Positions 1 to 4,412 of a stretch of DNA of 5,467 bases are shown here, one piece after another. Position 1 is the stretch's first letter, and each line of letters begins with the position of its first letter. Both the position numbers and the translations under genes were made by a program. Below the pieces are notes generated by a model. That model did not search any database. It saw only the letters and a list, made by a program, of their open reading frames with translations, and was not told where the DNA came from. Origin of the DNA: an uncultured Burkholderiaceae bacterium (GTDB lineage: Bacteria > Pseudomonadota > Gammaproteobacteria > Burkholderiales > Burkholderiaceae); NCBI GenBank assembly GCA_937871985.1, contig CALMPB010000077.1:1-5467 (forward strand), in the 5' to 3' direction.

Positions 1-1
1 C

Positions 2-580
2 AACCACCCGATCCACATGCACGGCTACGACTTCGAGGTGACCTGCACCGATGGCGGCTGGGTCCGCCCGGAGGCCCGTTGGCCGGAAGTGTCGATCGAC
101 ATCCCCGTCGGCGCCATGCGGGCCTACGAGTTCCACGCCAAATACGAGGGCGACTGGGCAATCCACTGCCATAAATCGCATCACACCATGAACGCCATGG
201 GTCACGACGTGCCCACCTTCATCGGCGTCGACAAGACAAAGGTTGCTGAGAAGATCCGAAAAGTTCAGCCCGAATACATGCCGATGGGCAATCGCGGCAT
301 GGCCGACATGGGCGAGATGGAAATGCCGCTGCCCGACAACACCGTCAAGATGATGGATGGCTGGGGGCAATTCGGCCCGATCGAGATGGGCTCCATGTTC
401 TCGGTCGTAAAGGTTCGCGAGGGCCTTGCCTCGAACGACTACGCCGATCCCGGCTGGTACCAACACCCGGAGGGAACCGTGGCCTACGAGTGGAAGGGGG
501 AAATTCCCGCTCCGACAAAGTCAGGCGACGCAAAAACGATGGCCCCGGCAGTGAACGGCGGTCACGGCAAACAGGGATGA
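2..580 (+). CDS. Multicopper oxidase (CopA/laccase type), C-terminal part; 5' end outside window
   Basis: Partial gene; the last 192 residues are visible, in the frame that opens at base 2. It is a periplasmic multicopper oxidase, a family that couples one-electron oxidation of substrate (here probably Cu(I) to Cu(II)) to reduction of O2 to water. Direct evidence is the pair of C-terminal copper motifs: HPIHMHG at visible residues 2-8 (type 1, type 2 and type 3 His ligands) and HCHKSHHTMNAM at 55-66. The latter fits HCHxxxHxxxxM, giving the Cys bridge, the second type 1 His (H61) and the axial Met (M66). The family normally ends soon after this motif. Here about 115 more residues follow, including a Met-rich part with ten Met between residues 93 and 132, and a Trp/Tyr/Pro-rich tail. 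The stop is TGA at 578-580. The signal peptide and first two cupredoxin domains lie upstream of the window. A cupredoxin gene follows after 43 bp, probably in the same operon. The family is secure; the exact substrate is inferred from context. Confidence 0.93.
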   Translation, partial: NHPIHMHGYDFEVTCTDGGWVRPEARWPEVSIDIPVGAMRAYEFHAKYEGDWAIHCHKSHHTMNAMGHDVPTFIGVDKTKVAEKIRKVQPEYMPMGNRGMADMGEMEMPLPDNTVKMMDGWGQFGPIEMGSMFSVVKVREGLASNDYADPGWYQHPEGTVAYEWKGEIPAPTKSGDAKTMAPAVNGGHGKQG

Positions 581-623
581 GAAACCGAAATCCCTCAACC
601 TCAACAGTGAGAGAATGTGCAGC

Positions 624-1112
624 ATGAAACGAATAATCGCAGCGGCCATTTTGATGGCGGTCAGTTCCGGAGCAGCTCTTGCCAGTGGAACCCACGCCGG
701 AGGACATGGAGACAAATCGGACAAGATACCGATCGGCAACCCTGGCGAGCCTGCCAAGGCAAAAAGGACGGTCAACATTTCGATGTCGGAGAAGGACGAT
801 GGGACGATGTTGTTCCAACCGACAGTCCTCAAGGTGAAGAAGGGCGAGACCGTCCGCCTCAAGTTCGTCAACAAGGGGAAGGTTGACCACGAATTCGTCA
901 TGGACGTCCATGAGGGGATCATGGAACACAAGGCGCTGATGGAGAAGTTCCCTGAAATGGAGCACGCCGATCCCAACGCGATCCGGCTCGCCCCCGGCGC
1001 CCGAGGCGAGATCATCTGGACCTTCGCCAATGCCGGCGAATTCGGCTTCGCCTGCCTGGTCCCGGGTCACTACGATTCCGGCATGAAGGGCGATATCAGC
1101 GTCGCCAACTGA
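624..1112 (+). CDS. Periplasmic cupredoxin (type 1 blue copper protein), CopI-like
   Basis: A 162-residue exported copper protein. Residues 1-20 form a signal peptide (MKR, then a hydrophobic run, ending ALA before SG), so the product is periplasmic. A short linker with several His residues (H24, H28) precedes the cupredoxin domain at about residues 48-162. The type 1 copper ligands can all be placed: H89 in VDHEF, then C144-x4-H149-x4-M154 in ACLVPGHYDSGM, the plastocyanin/azurin arrangement. A Met/His-bearing loop lies between them (about 93-114). I chose ATG 624 over ATG 615 because GAGAG at 609-613 is 10 nt from 624 but only 1 nt from 615, and 624 gives a standard signal peptide. The multicopper oxidase lies 43 bp upstream and a CusF-like gene 26 bp downstream, so copper binding or electron transfer in copper detoxification is likely. 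The resemblance to CopI-type copper-tolerance cupredoxins is by architecture only. Fold and ligands are secure; the exact role is inferred. Confidence 0.9.
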   Translation: MKRIIAAAILMAVSSGAALASGTHAGGHGDKSDKIPIGNPGEPAKAKRTVNISMSEKDDGTMLFQPTVLKVKKGETVRLKFVNKGKVDHEFVMDVHEGIMEHKALMEKFPEMEHADPNAIRLAPGARGEIIWTFANAGEFGFACLVPGHYDSGMKGDISVAN

Positions 1113-1125
1113 GTTCGAAAAGCGG

Positions 1126-1133
1126 AAAGGAAG
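1126..1133 (+). promoter_or_regulatory. Ribosome binding site of the CusF-like gene
   Basis: The purine-rich AAAGGAAG ends 5 nt before the ATG at 1139. It lies in the 26-nt gap after the cupredoxin stop codon, so the downstream gene has its own initiation signal within what looks like a shared transcript. Confidence 0.6.
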
Positions 1134-1138
1134 CAATT

Positions 1139-1423
1139 ATGACACTATTGGTAAAAGCACTCTCGACACTCGCGCTCGCGCTCGCCATCGGCGGAAGCGC
1201 GCTTGCACAGGAATACATCAAAGGCGAAGTCATAAAGGTCGACGCCAAACAGAAAAAGCTGACGATCAAACATGAGCCGCTGACGAATCTCGACATGCCA
1301 GCGATGACGATGGTGTTCGTCCTCGCTGAGGACGGCATGCTCAAGAAAGTCAAATCGGGTCAGGCGATCGAGTTCACAGCCGACCGCGTCAACGGACGCA
1401 TCACGGTCACCAGTATCAAGTGA
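1139..1423 (+). CDS. cusF: CusF-like periplasmic Cu(I)/Ag(I)-binding protein
   Basis: A 94-residue exported protein with a signal peptide (about residues 1-23, hydrophobic LALALAIGG, ending ALA before QE). The mature part matches the small OB-fold CusF family. CusF binds periplasmic Cu(I) or Ag(I) and passes it to CusB of the CusCBA efflux pump. The metal-site residues align by spacing with E. coli CusF H36, W44, M47 and M49: here H45 in KHEPL, then M53, M56 and M58 in LDMPAMTM. The Trp that caps the metal by a cation-pi contact in E. coli is replaced by Met (M53), giving a possible His plus three-Met site. The start is supported by AAAGGAAG 5 nt upstream. The gene follows the cupredoxin by 26 bp on the same strand. 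A cusB/cusA pair lies about 1.5 kb downstream on the same strand but in a separate unit. Family assignment is strong; the donor role is from family knowledge. Confidence 0.9.
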   Translation: MTLLVKALSTLALALAIGGSALAQEYIKGEVIKVDAKQKKLTIKHEPLTNLDMPAMTMVFVLAEDGMLKKVKSGQAIEFTADRVNGRITVTSIK

Positions 1424-1438
1424 CCCGGCACCCGGCGA

Positions 1439-1463
1439 CCGCGGGTCGAAATTCGACCCGCGG
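1439..1463. terminator. Perfect inverted repeat, probable (bidirectional) transcription terminator
   Basis: Arms CCGCGGGTCGAA (1439-1450) and TTCGACCCGCGG (1452-1463) are perfect reverse complements around a single A at 1451. In RNA the central AT-rich bases would form the loop on a very stable GC-rich stem. Three further pairs are possible outside one mismatch (1435-1437 with 1465-1467). It sits 15 nt after the stop of the CusF-like gene and between two convergent genes, where a terminator is expected. There is no U-run on either side, so classical intrinsic termination is uncertain. A transcript-stabilising hairpin or a protein-binding palindrome is the alternative. Confidence 0.55.
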
Positions 1464-1500
1464 CCGCTGTCAAAGCGGGCAATGCCGTGAGGTGCGGAAG

Positions 1501-1866
1501 TCAGGATGACGGGGCCGCGCAGAATGTCATCCAGAGATTTTCTTTCCAATCGTTATGTGAGGAGCGGCTCAGAGGCATTTCGATAGGATACGTTCGACTG
1601 CCGACGCTCACATACGCCGGATAATTACAGCGAACTTGTGCACGATGCCTGCCGGAATCTTCATACCTGATGGCGCCGCTTGCGTCTGTCTCGACCAGAC
1701 CGATAGCGACATCAAAGTCATGGCCGCGGTCTTGCGAGACACTATTGTTCAGGACGCTGAGTTGGACAGATGTCGCATCCGGGAAGGTGGCAGTGTAAAA
1801 GATCAGTTGCCCCGCCATCGAGGGCGTAGCCACCAACACGCCGGCAACTAATGCAATGGCGCGCAT
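1501..1866 (-). CDS. Small secreted protein of unknown function
   Basis: I do not recognise a family. The product is 121 residues. Residues 1-18 look like a signal peptide (MRAIALVAGVLVATPSMA, cleaved before GQ), so it is probably periplasmic. The mature part is predicted to be mostly beta-like (GQLIFYTATF, TSVQLSVLNN, PAYVSVGSRTYPIEM) and contains exactly two Cys, C80 and C116, which could form one disulfide. There is no Met/His-rich metal motif, unlike its neighbours. The start at 1866 was chosen over an in-frame ATG 25 codons further upstream because a very strong Shine-Dalgarno run lies directly before it and because it opens with the signal peptide. The gene is convergent with the CusF-like gene and divergent from the small gene at 2022, so it is its own transcription unit between two copper operons. 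That it is real is supported by the ribosome site plus the signal peptide; its function is unknown. Confidence 0.68.
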   Translation of the reverse strand: MRAIALVAGVLVATPSMAGQLIFYTATFPDATSVQLSVLNNSVSQDRGHDFDVAIGLVETDASGAIRYEDSGRHRAQVRCNYPAYVSVGSRTYPIEMPLSRSSHNDWKENLWMTFCAAPSS

Positions 1867-1877
1867 CTCCTCCTCCT
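1867..1877 (-). promoter_or_regulatory. Strong Shine-Dalgarno for the minus-strand secreted protein
   Basis: On the minus strand AGGAGGAGGAG runs directly into the ATG at 1866. The AGGAGG core at 1877-1872 is 5 nt from the start codon, close to ideal. It is the strongest ribosome site in the window and decides this start over the upstream in-frame ATG. Confidence 0.7.
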
Positions 1878-2021
1878 GAGGACCGAAAGCCAGGCTATCA
1901 TCTCTCGCATCGATGTTCGAATCGAATCTCTGATCCAGCACTGGGCCGCCCGCATACCCAGTTACGACCCAGGCTGTTGGCCAGCATGACCTGACGGAAA
2001 TGTGAGGCGGGGGACCTTTTC
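1878..2021. other. Divergent intergenic region, probable promoters for two small secreted-protein genes
   Basis: This non-coding stretch lies between the starts of the minus-strand gene (1866) and the plus-strand gene (2022), so promoters in both directions are expected. I see only weak matches to -35/-10 boxes. A short dyad, CCAG-CA-CTGG, is present at 1935-1944. I find no convincing CueR/HmrR-type or CusR-type operator. Near its right end (2004-2014) are the GAGG and GGGGGA purines that probably serve as the ribosome site for the gene at 2022. Confidence 0.4.
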
Positions 2022-2417
2022 TTGCACCGCACCATATGCCATGTAGCCGGCGTGAAGTTCTGGACCTTGTTCCCCCGCCTGCTCTCGATTCTGGCAGTCG
2101 TGAGCCTTCTAACCGCGCCGATGGTCACACCGTCTGCTGCGGTGACGATGGCTGTCGATCCTAAGGCAACGATGGCGGATATGGCATCCATGCCGGACGG
2201 CATGCCATGCCCTTCGGACCAGCGGCAGTCAGTACCTGATTGTCAGAAATCCTGTCCTCTCGCGATCGTATGTGTCGCCAAGTGCTTCCCGAACGCGTCA
2301 ACGACCGCGGCGATCACGCTGACCCGGTTGTCTGCAGCTGACGTGATCACGCCGAGCAATGACGTCGGACACGATCTGCTGCCCAATCCGCCGCCTCCCA
2401 GACCTCCACGAACCTAG
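2022..2417 (+). CDS. Small exported Met/Cys-rich protein, putative copper-binding, uncharacterised
   Basis: 131 residues from a TTG start at 2022. GTG at 2052 is an alternative start giving VKFWTLFPRLL, a more standard signal peptide, but with a poorer ribosome site; the GGGGGA at 2009-2014 favours 2022. A hydrophobic export segment (about residues 19-40, ending PSAA) is followed by three visible zones. The first is a Met-rich stretch with M43, M51, M54, M57 and M61. The second is a five-Cys cluster, C63-x10-C74-x3-C78-x5-C84-x3-C88, around DCQKSCPLAIVC. The third is a proline-rich end, PNPPPPRPPRT. No established domain is evident to me. Met and Cys spaced this way are typical of soft-metal ligands, and the gene sits between copper genes. 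A periplasmic copper-binding or sensing role is therefore an inference. A disulfide-stabilised structural protein is the alternative. It is followed by a hairpin (2425-2449). Confidence 0.65.
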   Translation: MHRTICHVAGVKFWTLFPRLLSILAVVSLLTAPMVTPSAAVTMAVDPKATMADMASMPDGMPCPSDQRQSVPDCQKSCPLAIVCVAKCFPNASTTAAITLTRLSAADVITPSNDVGHDLLPNPPPPRPPRT

Positions 2418-2424
2418 ATTCATC

Positions 2425-2449
2425 AACGGCTCCATCGGGGGCCGTTTGT
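2425..2449 (+). terminator. Stem-loop after the Met/Cys-rich gene, possible terminator
   Basis: A 9-bp stem pairs AACGGCTCC (2425-2433) with GGGGCCGTT (2438-2446), including one T-G wobble, around an ATCG loop. A short TGT follows the stem, so the U-tract is weak. It begins 8 nt after the TAG at 2415-2417. A second GC stem (CGCCGC 2450-2455 with GCGGCG 2471-2476) follows directly. Together they suggest transcription ends, or is attenuated, before the YtkA-cusB-cusA operon. Confidence 0.5.
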
Positions 2450-2562
2450 CGCCGCGCGGCTGACGGCCTTGCGGCGAGAGCCCGTGGGTTTGGCAACAGC
2501 CTGGCCACGAACCTGCCGTGCATTCCGCGCGGCCAAATGATGAAATTTGGGAAAATCTGACA

Positions 2563-2970
2563 ATGAACTTTTTTAATGCGAAGCACGTCGTAGCCGCGGC
2601 GATGATCGGTCTTGCTTTCGGTGGGGGCATTTCGATGGCCCAGGCTGGGATCGACGATTACGAGTTCCAGCTCGTCCAAAGCGCGATCAAGAAAGGAGAT
2701 GGCGCGATTGTCGCCGTTCGTCTCGTCGACAAGCGGTCCGGCAAGGTCGTGCCCAACGCGGTGATCTTTGCTCAGCGCGTCGACATGGCGCCGGATGGTA
2801 TGGAGATGATGACGTCGCCGATTGAGCCGTTGCCCTCGACTGAGCCGGGCATCTATCGCTTCAAGGCCAATCTGATGATGCCGGGTGGCTACCGCCTGTC
2901 GATCGGCGCCAAGGTGCAGGGCGAAACCGGCTCTCTCGAAAACAAGCTCGAATTCAAGGCCACGCCATGA
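2563..2970 (+). CDS. YtkA/FixH-like exported protein, first gene of the cusBA operon
   Basis: A 135-residue protein with a signal peptide at about residues 1-28 (AAAMIGLAFGGG, ending AQA before GI). The mature part resembles the small beta-sandwich YtkA-like domain, often labelled FixH family: DYEFQLVQ, a GAIVAVRLVDKRSGKVVPNA strand pair at 47-66, and the ending GGYRLSIGAKVQG. Its RVDMAPDGMEMM segment (72-83) and LMM (104-106) supply clustered methionines (M75, M80, M82, M83, M105, M106) that could contact Cu(I). I chose ATG 2563 because GGGAAA lies 8 nt upstream and it begins with the signal peptide. An in-frame ATG at 2518 would add 15 polar residues ahead of the signal. The stop overlaps the cusB start by 4 nt (ATGA), so translation is coupled and a function with the efflux pump is likely. 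The true FixH role in cbb3 oxidase assembly should not be assumed. Family is fairly confident; function is inferred. Confidence 0.82.
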   Translation: MNFFNAKHVVAAAMIGLAFGGGISMAQAGIDDYEFQLVQSAIKKGDGAIVAVRLVDKRSGKVVPNAVIFAQRVDMAPDGMEMMTSPIEPLPSTEPGIYRFKANLMMPGGYRLSIGAKVQGETGSLENKLEFKATP

Positions 2971-4412
2971 GCCGCGCAGGCCGTACTGGCCTCACCCTCG
3001 TCGCCATTTTGGCGGCGGGGGCTGGAGGCTATTGGGCGGGGAATCGCAATCTCACGCTGCCTGCCACTGCGTGGCTACAAGCTGTCGCCTGGCTGGAAGG
3101 CACTGCGACGGTCCCGGCTAACGCCAACCCTGCGCCCACCGGACCCGTGATCTACTACCGAGATCCGGACGGCCTTCCAGCCTATGCGGCAACTCCGAAG
3201 AAGACCGCCGATGGACGGGACTTCCTGCCCGTTCTAGCGGGGCAGGACCTGAGCTTCGAGGACAAGCCGCCGGTAGCCGCTGCGACCGTTGCCGCTGCGC
3301 CTGCGAACGGCGAACCGAAGCGGATCTTGTACTACCGCAATCCGATGGGCCTTCCCGACACCTCGCCGGTGCCGAAGAAAGATTCGATGGGGATGGATTA
3401 CATCCCTGTCTACGCGGGCGAGGATGACGACGGTTCGACTGTCAAAGTCGCGACAGGCAAACTGCAGCGGACCGGCGTCCGATCGGAGGTTGCCACCGAG
3501 CAGGTGATAGTTCGTCCAGTGCGAGTGCCCGGCACCGTACAGCTTGATGAACGGCGCATCACAGTGGTCGCGACACGCTCCGATGCCTTCATCGACAAGG
3601 TAGCGGACGTCACCACCGGCGATCGGATCAAAAAGGGTGAGCCGCTGATGCGGCTCTATTCGGCAGAGATCGCAGCGGCGAGCGCCCAATATCTTACAGA
3701 TCTGAACGAAGGCGGCCGCGCTTCGGCCGGGGCACGCCAGCGCCTTGAGAATCTTGCGGTCCCACCCGATGTGATCACCGCAATCGACCGCACCCGTCAG
3801 GTTCTGACCTCCATCACCTGGACCGCCCCGCGCGATGGCCTGATCCTCGAGCGCAATGCCGTCGAGGGCATGAAAGCGTCGCCTGGCGACGTGCTCTTCC
3901 GCCTCGCTGACGTCTCGACCGTCTGGATCGTCGCCGACGTCCCCGAATATGAGCTGGGAGCCGTGAAGGTCGGCGCCGTCGCCACCATCCGGGTGCGAAG
4001 TCTGCCCGGCCGGACTTTCAGCGGCCGTGTCGCGCTGATCTATCCTCAAGTCAGCAACGAAACGCGCACGACCAAGGTGCGGATCGAGATCCCCAATCCG
4101 GACGGTCTGTTGCTGCCGGACATGTATGCCAATGTTGAGATCGGCAGCGGCAGCAATGCTCCGGTCGTCGCCGTCCCCGATAGCGCTGTGATCGACACCG
4201 GCACGCGGCAGGTCGTGATCCTGGACAAGGGCGAGGGCCGGTTCGAGCCGCGAGAGGTCAAGATCGGCCTTCAGGGCGGTGGCTTTACCGAAATCCGCAA
4301 CGGCGTTGCGGCCGGCGATCGCGTCGTGGTCGCGGCGAATTTCCTGATCGATGCCGAAAGCAATCTGAAGGCTGCGCTGAGCGGCATGACGAATTCGGAG
4401 ACCGCGCCATGA
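2967..4412 (+). CDS. cusB: CusB-type periplasmic adaptor of a heavy-metal RND efflux pump, with duplicated metal-binding segment
   Basis: A 481-residue membrane fusion protein that links the inner-membrane pump CusA to an outer-membrane channel and takes part in metal transfer. The N-terminal hydrophobic segment (about 7-25) is probably an uncleaved anchor, since no lipobox Cys is seen. Two tandem heavy-metal-binding segments follow: copy 1 at about 61-94 (YYRDPDGLP, KKTADGRDFLPV) and copy 2 at about 120-153 (YYRNPMGLP, KKDSMGMDYIPV). They are joined by an Ala/Pro linker. Copy 2 keeps the three Met that in E. coli CusB bind Cu(I) (here M127, M141, M143); copy 1 has D68, D82 and R84 there. The adaptor body then runs beta-barrel/lipoyl (175-230, 283-312), a short alpha-hairpin (about 232-280), a second beta-barrel (315-395) and a membrane-proximal part (398-472). 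The start is fixed by the ATGA overlap with the upstream gene; the stop overlaps cusA the same way. The family is secure. The metal (Cu, Ag or both) is inferred from the methionines and neighbours. Confidence 0.93.
   Translation: MSRAGRTGLTLVAILAAGAGGYWAGNRNLTLPATAWLQAVAWLEGTATVPANANPAPTGPVIYYRDPDGLPAYAATPKKTADGRDFLPVLAGQDLSFEDKPPVAAATVAAAPANGEPKRILYYRNPMGLPDTSPVPKKDSMGMDYIPVYAGEDDDGSTVKVATGKLQRTGVRSEVATEQVIVRPVRVPGTVQLDERRITVVATRSDAFIDKVADVTTGDRIKKGEPLMRLYSAEIAAASAQYLTDLNEGGRASAGARQRLENLAVPPDVITAIDRTRQVLTSITWTAPRDGLILERNAVEGMKASPGDVLFRLADVSTVWIVADVPEYELGAVKVGAVATIRVRSLPGRTFSGRVALIYPQVSNETRTTKVRIEIPNPDGLLLPDMYANVEIGSGSNAPVVAVPDSAVIDTGTRQVVILDKGEGRFEPREVKIGLQGGGFTEIRNGVAAGDRVVVAANFLIDAESNLKAALSGMTNSETAP

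Noticed and set aside
521..1030. 169-codon minus-strand open frame with a hydrophobic stretch
   Set aside because: Antisense to the cupredoxin; no ribosome site or family features, and it is incompatible with the supported plus-strand gene.
345..1136. 263-codon open frame on the minus strand
   Set aside because: It lies antisense to the oxidase end and the whole cupredoxin gene, both of which have clear copper motifs. Long antisense frames are common in high-GC DNA, and its translation is low-complexity and Arg/Asp/Ser-rich with no domain or signal.
1890..1975. CCAGGCT occurring twice (1890-1896 and 1969-1975) as a possible operator repeat
   Set aside because: A 7-base repeat 79 nt apart is within chance expectation, and the flanks do not match.
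1867..2021. MerR-family (CueR/HmrR) promoter with a 19-bp spacer
   Set aside because: I could not find the paired dyad between convincing -35 and -10 elements in this region.
2551..2575. Possible CusR-type box around TGACAA before the YtkA-like gene
   Set aside because: Only one half-site is present. The expected inverted TTGTCA is absent and the sequence overlaps the start codon.
3234..4049. 271-codon open frame on the minus strand
   Set aside because: Fully antisense to cusB, which is well supported. The translation is rich in Gly, Asp, Arg and His without a recognisable fold, as expected of a high-GC shadow.
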